Positions 17,916-25,725 of a DNA stretch of 64,000 nucleotides are shown in pieces. The DNA lies in assembly GCF_016775705.1 (NCBI RefSeq), contig NZ_CP068760.1, positions 992,001 through 1,056,000 on the forward strand, written 5' to 3'. Source of the stretch: Chryseobacterium cucumeris (GTDB taxonomy: Bacteria; Bacteroidota; Bacteroidia; Flavobacteriales; Weeksellaceae). The notes under the pieces are model-generated. The model searched no databases, was not told the origin of the DNA, and worked only from the letters and a program-made list of their open reading frames with translations. Both the position numbers and the translations under genes were made by a program. Every line of letters starts with the position of its first letter. Within the stretch, counting starts at the first letter, position 1.

Positions 17916-18623
17916 ATGGTTACCCATATCAAATGTATGATTATTGATGATGATGAACTGGACAGGCTGGTTCTTCAGCATTATATCAGGCAATATCAAA
18001 ACATTGAAATTGTTGCCACTTTCGACTCTGCTGAAAAGGCAGTTCCCTATCTTGATATTCCCGTTGATCTCCTGATTACCGAAACCAATTTAAGGGGTAT
18101 GAACGGTCTTGAGTTCAGAAAGCTGGCCCATAAGATCCCTGCCTGTATTTTCGTAAGCTCTCATCCCGAACTGGCTGCCGGAGCTTTTGAGATTAATACT
18201 TTAGATTTTATTACCAAACCGCTTACCGCAGAACGATTTCATTATTCCATGGAAAAGCTTTTTGATTTTTTTGAAGTAAAAGAGAAATGTGAATGCTATG
18301 ATGCCATGGTGGGAGAAAACTGCATCAAAATAAAAGAGGGTGGTCATGTTTTTCAGATTAAGATGAAAGATATTCTCTACCTGGAAGCTCTGAAAGATTA
18401 CACCAGAATCATCACACTGGAAAAAAATCATTGTATTTTAAATTCGCTGGGAAATCTTCTGCAAAAAAGTTTTTTTAATTCTTTTGTCAGAATACACAGA
18501 AGCTATGCTGTCCCGCGTCATCTTATCCGCGGAAAAAGCTGTCACGAAATAGAACTTCCGCATCGTATAAAACTTCCTATTGGCCGAACTTACAAGGACA
18601 ATCTTTCTTTTTTTAATCCTTAA
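17916..18623 (+). CDS. LytTR-type response regulator lacking the phospho-acceptor aspartate
   Basis: A 235-aa protein: CheY-like receiver (residues 5-115) and LytTR DNA-binding domain (about 140-230). The acid pocket (IIDDDE, residues 9-14), Ser81/82 and Lys101-Pro102 are kept, but the expected phospho-acceptor position in DLLITETNLRGMNG is Glu56, not Asp. The LytTR part is intact (DILYLEALKDYTRI, FVRIHRSYAV). No histidine kinase gene is nearby. A Glu at this site often mimics phosphorylation, so constitutive or otherwise controlled activity is possible (inference). It faces the secreted-protein operon 148 bases downstream, with direct repeats in the gap. Confidence 0.9.
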   Translation: MVTHIKCMIIDDDELDRLVLQHYIRQYQNIEIVATFDSAEKAVPYLDIPVDLLITETNLRGMNGLEFRKLAHKIPACIFVSSHPELAAGAFEINTLDFITKPLTAERFHYSMEKLFDFFEVKEKCECYDAMVGENCIKIKEGGHVFQIKMKDILYLEALKDYTRIITLEKNHCILNSLGNLLQKSFFNSFVRIHRSYAVPRHLIRGKSCHEIELPHRIKLPIGRTYKDNLSFFNP

Positions 18624-18647
18624 AAATACATCATAATAATTCACCAA

Positions 18648-18678
18648 TGCCATTGGTCGATTATTTCTGCCGTTGGTC
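18648..18678 (+). promoter_or_regulatory. Direct-repeat candidate binding site for the LytTR regulator
   Basis: GCCATTGGT (18649-18657) and GCCGTTGGT (18669-18677) are 9-mers one base different, with an exact 20-base period, each preceded by T. A third partial copy, TGCCAATC, starts at 18687. LytTR domains bind pairs of 9-bp direct repeats with a GTT core separated by about 12 bp; here the separation is 11. The site lies between the regulator gene and the operon starting at 18771. Confidence 0.5.
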
Positions 18679-18770
18679 TATTTTCCTGCCAATCAATGGA
18701 GATAGGTGGTAATTTAGTCTTCCCAAATTCCCCAAGAAAACACATCTATTAATCACCAAAACTGTTATCC

Positions 18771-19244
18771 ATGGAAAGAATATCTATTTACTGTATTATT
18801 CTGTCTGTCTTTTCCATCCCCATACTGCACGCACAATCTGCAGTTTTGGCAACCGGACTGGATGCATCAGGAGCTAATGGTTTTGTTTCTTACAGTGTAG
18901 GCCAGACAACCTACCTCGAAAAAGGAACAGGACAGATTCTCGAAGGTGTTCAACAATCTTATGAGGTTGTTACGCTTACTACTCATGAAAACACATCGGA
19001 ACTGAACGGCATTTTGCTTTATCCAAATCCTTTCAGAGATTATTTGTATTTGGATTTTACCTCAAATAATTTTAAAGGATCAGAATATCAGTTATTTGAT
19101 GCTCAGGGCAAACTGGTAAAAAAAGACGAGATTTCACAATCAAAATCTGAGCTTAATTTCTCCTCACTTCCTTCTGCTATGTACATTATCAGAATTATCC
19201 AAAATGGGGAAAATATCAAAACTTTTAAAATCATTAAAAAATAA
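18771..19244 (+). CDS. Secreted protein with type IX secretion sorting domain (type A)
   Basis: A 157-aa protein with a signal peptide (about 1-22, ending LHAQS) and a C-terminal T9SS type A sorting domain: LYPNPFRDYLYL, then YQLFDAQGKLVKK and MYIIRIIQNG...FKIIKK. Between them is only a short segment (residues 23-85) with GANGFVSYSVGQTTYLEKG, commonly found just before sorting domains in Flavobacteriia, so the mature passenger is tiny. The T9SS would export it across the outer membrane. First gene of an operon: the next gene starts 6 bases downstream. Confidence 0.88.
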   Translation: MERISIYCIILSVFSIPILHAQSAVLATGLDASGANGFVSYSVGQTTYLEKGTGQILEGVQQSYEVVTLTTHENTSELNGILLYPNPFRDYLYLDFTSNNFKGSEYQLFDAQGKLVKKDEISQSKSELNFSSLPSAMYIIRIIQNGENIKTFKIIKK

Positions 19245-19250
19245 AACGCC

Positions 19251-21773
19251 ATGAAAAAAATATTATCACTGTTTTGGATTCTGATAGGTTTCTTTATGGG
19301 ACTTTCTCAGGCTCCGGAAAAAATGAGTTACCAGGCTGTCATGAGAAACGGATCCGGACAACTTTTAGTCAATCAGGCCATTGCTGTAAAAGTAAGCATA
19401 TTACAGGGATCTCCTGCCGGAGCCGCAGTCTACTCTGAAAGACTCACCGGAAACACAAATGCCAACGGACTTATCAGCCTTGAAATAGGAACCGGAACTG
19501 TACTTACAGGAACATTCGCTACCATCAACTGGCCTGCAGGAAGCTATTATCTAAAAACAGAAACAGATCCTGCCGGAGGAACCAGCTATACCATAGTAGG
19601 AACCAGCCAGCTGTTAAGTGTTCCTTATGCAATGTATGCCAAATCTGCGGGTGGCGGCGGCGGAAGCTTTGCCATTCCTTACAGCACAACTGTTAATAAT
19701 GCTTCGACTCTGTTTTCATTGATCAACGATGGAGATGGTACTTCTCTTGAGGGAGTAAGTAATGCTACCACATCCAATATTTCTGCAGTAAGAGGAATTG
19801 TAAACAGTGCTTCTCCCGGTGGATTTTCCAGTGCTGTACGTGGTATTAACAATGGTACAGGAGGACTTGGAGTCGGGGTTTACGGAAGCCAGGCCGGAAG
19901 CGGCTGGGGAGTATATGGTGTTACTCCGAACGGACTGGGTGTATATGGTAATGCCAGTGCCAACGGAACCGGGGTTTACGCCAACAGTAATACAGGAACA
20001 GGTCTTACTGCTACCAGTAATAACGGGATTCCCGCAAGTATTTCAATCTTTAATAATGCGAATAATAATGTTGCCCTCAGTGCATCCAGTGTAGGAAACG
20101 GTACGGTTATCAATGTTACCACTTCAGGAAACGGAGCCGGAGTCAGAAGTTCTACAGGAGCCGGATTCGGGCTGCATGGAATAACTTCCTCACAGACTTC
20201 CGCCGGTGTTGTAGGTGATAACAATGGTGGTGGTGAAGCTGTAGTGGGCAGAACCACCAGCGATATTGCCGGAGCAGTCGTAGGCCGTAATGACGGAGGC
20301 GGATATGGAGTAAGAGGATTTGTAGCGACCAATACAGCCGGAACGGGTATCGGTGTTTACGGTCAGGTAGGTTTAAATAACAGTACCGGACGTGCGGGAA
20401 GATTTGAAAATTTCAACAATACAAATACTGATGCTAATACTTTTGAAGTGGCATCTAACGGAAATGGAAACATCCCTGATAATACCAAAGGCAATGCTGC
20501 TTCTTTTGTACTCAATAATACCAATAGTGTTGGAGCTGCTGTAAGAGGGGAAGTCAATACTATTTTTGGAAATTTTGGTGCTGCCGCTATTTTTGGTGTT
20601 TCATCCGGAACCGGAGGGCGAGCCGGGCTATTTTACGCTTCCAATCCTGCCGGAAACGGATCATCACTGATCGCTTTGACAGACGGTAACGGTAACGCCA
20701 TTACAGCCAATGCGGGTAAAGACGGCAATGGGGTTGAAACCAATATTGACGGTGCCGGAAATGCGCTTTATGCATGGGTTCCTACTTTTGCTACAGGACG
20801 TGCAGGAAGATTTAATATTTTCAATGAATCAAACACCAGCGATGTTATCACTGTAACCACTGTTGGAAACGGTATTGCAGGTAATTTCAAGGTAGATAAA
20901 GTGACCGGAACCTCTCCTGCAGTAAGAGGAGAAGTCAATTCTCAGTTTGCCAACTTCGGCACAGCAGGAATTTATGGAATATCTTCCGGAACCGGAGGAT
21001 ACGCAGGTCTATTCCACGCTTCCAATCCTGCCGGAAACGGCCCTGCCTTGATTGCCATTGCAGATGGTAACGGTAATGGTATCACCGCTAATGCATCCAA
21101 CACTGGAGATGGTGTAGAAACCACTGCAGACGGAACAGGAAATGCTATCTATGCCTGGGTTCCTAATTTTAGTAATGGCCGGGCAGCCAGATTTGTTAAT
21201 TTTAATACATCAAATACGAACCCTGCACTTACTGTAGAAACCCACAGCGCAGGATCTTTGGCTCTGTTTAAATCCGGAAACCCGGGAACCGTAAATGTTG
21301 CCCGTATCGATAATACCGGAAAAGGATTTTTCAATGGCGGTACACAAAACAGTGGTGCTGACGTTGCAGAAGCTTTTGACGTTAAAGGAAACATTTCCGA
21401 ATATGAACCTGGTGATATTCTTGTTATTTCAACAAAAGCAGACAGAACGGTTGAAAAATCATCAACGCCCTATTCTACTCTTGTTGCAGGAGTGTATGCT
21501 ACCAAACCGGGGGTACTGCTTACGGAAGAACACATCGACATTGATATTTCCAATAAAGCGCCAATGGGTGTTATTGGTGTTATTCCAACCAAAGTATGCC
21601 TTGAAAACGGAAAAATAAAAAGAGGGGATCTCCTGGTAACTTCATCTAAAGCAGGTGTTGCCATGAAAGCCAATATTAAAAAAGTAAAAATTGGTCAGGT
21701 AATCGGAAAAGCACTTCAGGATTATGACCAAAAAGAGATTGGAAAAATTCAAGTATTAGTCAACATAAAATAA
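19251..21773 (+). CDS. Large repetitive tail-fibre-like adhesin candidate
   Basis: An 840-aa protein with a signal peptide (about 1-20). Residues 22-135 form a domain common at the N-terminus of Bacteroidota fibre proteins (PEKMSYQAVMRNGSGQLL ... LLSVPYAMYAKSA). The long centre is rich in Gly, Asn, Thr and Ala, with recurring GVYG/AVRG/GNGNG motifs, and includes two clear copies of a 127-residue unit. The C-terminal 110 residues (DVAEAFDVKGNISEYEPGDI to the end) resemble the module that ends many phage-tail-like and S74-associated proteins. No T9SS sorting domain is visible, so export past the periplasm is not explained. Role as adhesin or surface fibre is inference. Middle gene of a three-gene operon with 6-base gaps. 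Confidence 0.75.
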   Translation: MKKILSLFWILIGFFMGLSQAPEKMSYQAVMRNGSGQLLVNQAIAVKVSILQGSPAGAAVYSERLTGNTNANGLISLEIGTGTVLTGTFATINWPAGSYYLKTETDPAGGTSYTIVGTSQLLSVPYAMYAKSAGGGGGSFAIPYSTTVNNASTLFSLINDGDGTSLEGVSNATTSNISAVRGIVNSASPGGFSSAVRGINNGTGGLGVGVYGSQAGSGWGVYGVTPNGLGVYGNASANGTGVYANSNTGTGLTATSNNGIPASISIFNNANNNVALSASSVGNGTVINVTTSGNGAGVRSSTGAGFGLHGITSSQTSAGVVGDNNGGGEAVVGRTTSDIAGAVVGRNDGGGYGVRGFVATNTAGTGIGVYGQVGLNNSTGRAGRFENFNNTNTDANTFEVASNGNGNIPDNTKGNAASFVLNNTNSVGAAVRGEVNTIFGNFGAAAIFGVSSGTGGRAGLFYASNPAGNGSSLIALTDGNGNAITANAGKDGNGVETNIDGAGNALYAWVPTFATGRAGRFNIFNESNTSDVITVTTVGNGIAGNFKVDKVTGTSPAVRGEVNSQFANFGTAGIYGISSGTGGYAGLFHASNPAGNGPALIAIADGNGNGITANASNTGDGVETTADGTGNAIYAWVPNFSNGRAARFVNFNTSNTNPALTVETHSAGSLALFKSGNPGTVNVARIDNTGKGFFNGGTQNSGADVAEAFDVKGNISEYEPGDILVISTKADRTVEKSSTPYSTLVAGVYATKPGVLLTEEHIDIDISNKAPMGVIGVIPTKVCLENGKIKRGDLLVTSSKAGVAMKANIKKVKIGQVIGKALQDYDQKEIGKIQVLVNIK
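20541..21302 (+). repeat. Two tandem 381-bp coding repeats in the fibre-like gene
   Basis: Two in-frame copies with a 381-base (127-codon) period, starting at 20541 and 20922. Matching landmarks: VRGEVNTIFGNFG / VRGEVNSQFANFG, SSGTGGRAGLF / SSGTGGYAGLF, ASNPAGNGSSLIAL / ASNPAGNGPALIAI, and ALYAWVPTFATGRAGRF / AIYAWVPNFSNGRAARF. The end of copy 2 is approximate. Confidence 0.85.
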
Positions 21774-21779
21774 ACCGTC

Positions 21780-22199
21780 ATGAAAATAGCATACATTATC
21801 CCATTATTATTTTTAAGCACTATTATCTATGCACAGGAAAATAAAAAGGTCGCTACGACAGAGGAAGATCAAACATTGGTTGTAAAACAGGCACAGGAAC
21901 AGCAGGCTAAACTCATGCAGGAAGCTAAGGAAAATAATGAAAAGAAAACCGTAAACTCAGGTCTTGCTTCTGATCAAAGCCTTGAAGTAAAAAAACAGGA
22001 ATCCAAAACCAAAGCAGCTGCAGACAATTCAGGCAAGCTTCTTCCCAACACAGCTAGTCTCGAAGACCTCAAAAAAACAATTCCCAACAGACAGGCATAT
22101 CACAATACTACAAATTCTAGGAACACAAAAATGAATGTTACCGGGCTGCCTAACACAGCAACTCTGGAAGAAATAAAAAAAACGATTCCCAAAAACTAA
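21780..22199 (+). CDS. Small secreted Gln/Lys/Glu-rich protein with two copies of a short motif
   Basis: A 139-aa protein with a signal peptide (about 1-18, ending IYAQ). Residues 25-80 are charged and probably helical. A 17-residue motif occurs twice near the C-terminus: LLPNTASLEDLKKTIPN (about 86-102) and GLPNTATLEEIKKTIPK (about 121-137), the latter ending the protein. No family recognised. Third gene of the operon behind the fibre-like protein (6-base gap); it may be a partner that binds it or its transporter. Confidence 0.75.
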   Translation: MKIAYIIPLLFLSTIIYAQENKKVATTEEDQTLVVKQAQEQQAKLMQEAKENNEKKTVNSGLASDQSLEVKKQESKTKAAADNSGKLLPNTASLEDLKKTIPNRQAYHNTTNSRNTKMNVTGLPNTATLEEIKKTIPKN

Positions 22200-22260
22200 T
22201 AACTCTCAAAGGCTAATAACCTCAAAAAGCTGATAACCAAACTAGATTTTTCAATCAAAG

Positions 22261-22284
22261 AAGTCCGCTGCAAGGCGGACTTTT
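22261..22284. terminator. Bidirectional terminator between converging genes
   Basis: An 8-bp perfect stem AAGTCCGC / GCGGACTT with a 6-base loop, ended by T on the plus strand and by T on the minus strand. It separates the plus-strand operon ending at 22199 from the minus-strand META gene ending at 22304. Confidence 0.7.
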
Positions 22285-22303
22285 GTATGGTAAGGGAGCT
22301 TCA

Positions 22304-22738
22304 TTAATCCCAATCAGCAGCTACAAATTTCATTGAATTTCCATGATCATCGGATAAACTCAAAAAATGCCCGTCAATAGAATAATGAGTCATCGTTTCT
22401 ATTTTCTTCTGAAAAGACATTTCAAGATTCATATCCTGACAGGCTTTCATTGTACTCACTCCTTTTGAGATTTTCACATTTCCTCCTGTTTTAAATTCAG
22501 TCATAAAAGACATCCGGTTGCATCCCATATAAGAGCTCGCCTGAATTTTACCCTTTACCTTATTGGCTGTCAGATTGAATTCGGCTTTATTAGCCATTAA
22601 TTGGTCTTTTGAAAAACCATCAAAAGAAACCAGCATCCATTGCCTTTGAAGAAAGGGATCTTTGGCGGGTACTGAAGAACAGTTCAAAACAACTCCTAAA
22701 AGTAAAACTGTAAAAAGTGGTAATAGTATCTTTTTCAT
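22304..22738 (-). CDS. META-domain lipoprotein (HslJ-like)
   Basis: A 144-aa lipoprotein. Signal MKKILLPLFTVLLLGVVLNC; the ATG at 22738 is preferred because an upstream in-frame ATG would put four extra residues (MIIH) ahead of the signal. The META/HslJ fold is shown by the N-terminal LQRQWMLVSFDGF, the SSYMGCNRMSF motif with its conserved Gly-Cys-Asn, and the C-terminal DGHFLSLSDDHGNSMKFVA. META domain proteins are periplasmic or outer-membrane linked and stress related in some species; the ligand is unknown. Confidence 0.85.
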   Translation of the reverse strand: MKKILLPLFTVLLLGVVLNCSSVPAKDPFLQRQWMLVSFDGFSKDQLMANKAEFNLTANKVKGKIQASSYMGCNRMSFMTEFKTGGNVKISKGVSTMKACQDMNLEMSFQKKIETMTHYSIDGHFLSLSDDHGNSMKFVAADWD

Positions 22739-22824
22739 GTGAATTATCATCCCATTTTCATACCATTCCGGGACAGAATCTCGTAAAAATTAGTAAATTA
22801 GCGACACAAAAATTATTTTATAAA

Positions 22825-25029
22825 ATGAAAAGACTATTTCTACTATTCACTTTCTTACTGGGCTTTGCTCAGATGAGGGCGGATGAGGGGATGTGGCTGC
22901 TAATGCTCATCAAAAGACTTAACGGTGTTGATATGCAAAAAGAGGGTCTGCATCTTACGCCTGAAGAAATTTATTCAGTGAACAATTCAAGCTTAAAAGA
23001 TGCTATCGTAAGTTTCGGTGGTTTCTGTACAGGGGAGATTGTTTCTGATAAAGGACTTATATTTACCAACCACCACTGTGGTTACGGTGCTGTTGCTGCG
23101 GCTTCTACACCAGAAAAAGATTATTTGAAGAACGGTTTCTGGGCAATGAAACAGAAAGACGAATTCAATGCAAAGGATCTTTATGTAAGATTTTTAGTAA
23201 GAATGGATGATGCTACGCAAAGAATCAATTCTAAGCTAAACAACAATATGACCGGAGCAGAGAGAAAAGCTGTTATCGATGCTGAAACTAAGGCTATCCA
23301 GACAGAAAACTCTGAAAACGGAAAATATACGGTAGTCGTAAAAGATTTCTTCAACGGAAATGAATTCTACTATTTTGTATACCAGGATTATAAAGATATC
23401 AGATTGGTAGGTGCTCCGCCTTCATCATTAGGAAAATTCGGAGGAGATACAGATAACTGGGAATGGCCAAGACACACTGCAGACTTTACCGTTTTCAGAG
23501 TGTATGCTGATGCTGCAGGAAATCCTGCTGAATATTCTCCAAGCAATACTCCGCTGAAGCCTAAGCATTTCCTTCCGGTTTCTCTTAAAGGAATTAAGCC
23601 TGGTGACTTCTCAATGATCTTAGGATACCCTGGAAGAACAAACCGTTACCTGACTTCTTACGGAATTCAGCAGATGGTAACTAAAGATTATCCGGCATGG
23701 GTTGAAGCTTCCAAATTGGCTATGGACGTTATGAAAAAGTACATGGACAAGGATAAGGCAACTCAGCTTAACTATGCTTCTCAATATGCTTCTGTAGCTA
23801 ACTACTGGAAAAACAGACAAGGTACTATCGATGCCGTAGAGAAAAACGGAACTATTTCTGACAAACAAAAGATTGAGGAAACTTACAATAAGTGGGCTGC
23901 AATGCCAGGAAATGATCAGTACAATGGCGTTTTAGAAGATATTGGTATATACTACAAGCAGGTTTCTGATAGAAATGTTGAAAGAAACTATGCAACTCAG
24001 TTTACAAGAAATGCAAAATATATTACCCTTGCTGCTCAGGTCGGATCTGCTCTTAAAGCGTATGCTGCTCAGGATATGCAGGGAAGATTAGCGATGAAAG
24101 CTAAAACAGAAGCTGCTATCAAAGCTGCTTATGAAAACTTCAATCCTGCTTTGGAAGGAGAAATGCTTGCCGCTATGACCAGCCTTTACCAGGCAAGAGT
24201 TAAAAACCCGGACGTTGCTTCTGCTACTATTTTAGGACTGGATGCTAAAACGGTTTCTAATTTGGCGTATTCTTCAATCTTCGCCAATAAAACTTCTGCA
24301 ACGAATTTTTTATTGAATCCGGATGCATTGAAGCTTGATGCTGACCCACTTTGGAAAGCAGCTAACGGAATTGTTGCTGATCAAAAGATAAGCACAGACA
24401 GATTTGTAAAAATAGATGACAACTTTGCAAAAAACAACCGTCTGTTCCTGGCTGGTTTAATGAAAGCTATGCCTGAGAAGAAATTCTACCCGGATGCAAA
24501 CTCTACCATGAGATTAACATACGGAACGGTAGATAAATTACCAATCAGAAGTGACAGAAACTATTTCGGAGTTACTGATAATTACTATACAGATATGACC
24601 GGTCTTGTTGGAAAATACAAGAAAGGGGATGAAGAATTTGATCTTCCTCAAAGAGTGATTGATCTTTACAACCTTAAAGATTTCGGTCAGTATGCTGATG
24701 CTGCAGGTTACATGCCTGTAAACTTCCTTTCTAACAACGATATTACTGGAGGTAACTCTGGTTCTCCGGTAATTGACGGAGACGGGAACCTTATCGGTAT
24801 TGCTTTCGACGGAAACAGCGAAGCATTAAGCGGTGATATCGTATTCGAGCCTGAATGGCAGAAAACCATCAATGTAGACGTTCGTTTTGTTCTTTGGACA
24901 ATCGATAAGTTTGCGGGGGCAAGAAGATTAGTTGACGAGCTGAAGCTTGTAAGAGATGCCAATACTCCGGCGGATACAAAAACTAAAAACTCAGGTACTA
25001 CAACAATGCCTAAGAAAGCTAAAAAATAA
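22825..25029 (+). CDS. S46 dipeptidyl-peptidase, DPP7-type
   Basis: A 734-aa serine exopeptidase of family S46 with a signal peptide (about 1-17). The ATG at 22825 is chosen; the frame extends 36 codons upstream but with no signal peptide there. The chymotrypsin-like core is visible: TNHHCGYG with His84 as general base, GKFGGDTDNWEWPRHTADF with the expected Asp, and TGGNSGSPVIDGDGNLIG with nucleophile Ser645. In S46 enzymes the residue 18 after the Ser decides P1 preference (Arg in DPP11, Gly in DPP7 and DAP BII); here it is Gly663, so I expect release of dipeptides with hydrophobic P1 residues. No T9SS sorting domain: periplasmic, feeding on imported oligopeptides. Confidence 0.93.
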   Translation: MKRLFLLFTFLLGFAQMRADEGMWLLMLIKRLNGVDMQKEGLHLTPEEIYSVNNSSLKDAIVSFGGFCTGEIVSDKGLIFTNHHCGYGAVAAASTPEKDYLKNGFWAMKQKDEFNAKDLYVRFLVRMDDATQRINSKLNNNMTGAERKAVIDAETKAIQTENSENGKYTVVVKDFFNGNEFYYFVYQDYKDIRLVGAPPSSLGKFGGDTDNWEWPRHTADFTVFRVYADAAGNPAEYSPSNTPLKPKHFLPVSLKGIKPGDFSMILGYPGRTNRYLTSYGIQQMVTKDYPAWVEASKLAMDVMKKYMDKDKATQLNYASQYASVANYWKNRQGTIDAVEKNGTISDKQKIEETYNKWAAMPGNDQYNGVLEDIGIYYKQVSDRNVERNYATQFTRNAKYITLAAQVGSALKAYAAQDMQGRLAMKAKTEAAIKAAYENFNPALEGEMLAAMTSLYQARVKNPDVASATILGLDAKTVSNLAYSSIFANKTSATNFLLNPDALKLDADPLWKAANGIVADQKISTDRFVKIDDNFAKNNRLFLAGLMKAMPEKKFYPDANSTMRLTYGTVDKLPIRSDRNYFGVTDNYYTDMTGLVGKYKKGDEEFDLPQRVIDLYNLKDFGQYADAAGYMPVNFLSNNDITGGNSGSPVIDGDGNLIGIAFDGNSEALSGDIVFEPEWQKTINVDVRFVLWTIDKFAGARRLVDELKLVRDANTPADTKTKNSGTTTMPKKAKK

Positions 25030-25051
25030 TCATCTTAACCGATATATTTTT

Positions 25052-25084
25052 AAAACCGTGAAATTTACTTTCACGGTTTTTTTA
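25052..25084 (+). terminator. Terminator after the S46 peptidase gene
   Basis: A 12-bp perfect stem (AAAACCGTGAAA / TTTCACGGTTTT) with a 5-base loop and a T run. It lies 23 bases past the stop and upstream of the real start of the next gene. Confidence 0.85.
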
Positions 25085-25117
25085 TTTTTGATTATTAAAA
25101 ACAAAAAATATTTCATC

Positions 25118-25594
25118 ATGGATGCAAAACCTATCCAATTCACAGCCATTATTCAACAGAACGGAGCAATGAATGCTGCGTTTGTAGAATTTCCATTTTC
25201 TACAGAAGAATTGTTTCATAAAAAAGGACAGGTAAAGATAAAAGCCCTGTTTGATGATAAAGTTGAATACCGTGGAAGCCTTGCCAAAATGAAATCCGAT
25301 TGCCATATTTTAGGCTTGACACAGGAAATCAGGAAGAAACTGGGTAAAAGCTTCGGAGATGAGGTTTCCGTCTCCCTTATTGAAGATAAGGAGGAAAGAG
25401 TTATTGAAATTGCAGATGACATCGCCCTTGTTTTTAAGGAAAATCCTGAAGCAAAAGCTTTATTTGATGCAATGAGCTACACCCACAGAAAGGAATACAT
25501 CCGTTGGATTGAGGAAGCCAGGAAACCGGAAACCAGAGAAAACCGAAAGATAAAAATGATTCAGATGATTCTGGACGGAAAAAAGGGAATATAA
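25118..25594 (+). CDS. DUF1905 / YdeI-OmpD-associated family protein
   Basis: A 158-aa cytoplasmic protein. Residues 1-95 are a DUF1905 beta-barrel-like domain (IQFTAIIQQNGAMNAAFVEFP ... KMKSDCHILGLTQEIRKKLGK), and the tail (LFDAMSYTHRKEYIRWIEEA) is the YdeI/OmdA helical motif. I chose the ATG at 25118: the longer frame begins inside the peptidase gene and would read through its terminator. Function unknown; in Bacillus YdeI-type proteins are linked to antimicrobial-peptide response. Confidence 0.88.
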   Translation: MDAKPIQFTAIIQQNGAMNAAFVEFPFSTEELFHKKGQVKIKALFDDKVEYRGSLAKMKSDCHILGLTQEIRKKLGKSFGDEVSVSLIEDKEERVIEIADDIALVFKENPEAKALFDAMSYTHRKEYIRWIEEARKPETRENRKIKMIQMILDGKKGI

Positions 25595-25725
25595 TTGATT
25601 TTATTTTTCATTCTAAAAACTATACCTGAAAAAAAACTGAATTAAGAAAATATTTTTTGTCAGGATCACAAAAAGTAGCCGACTATAGTTACAGATATCA
25701 ATTATAACTATAAAAATTTACTTTT

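Noticed and set aside
20541..21302. A CRISPR-like or non-coding tandem repeat
   Set aside because: The 381-base period is in frame and encodes a conserved 127-residue unit in the fibre-like protein.
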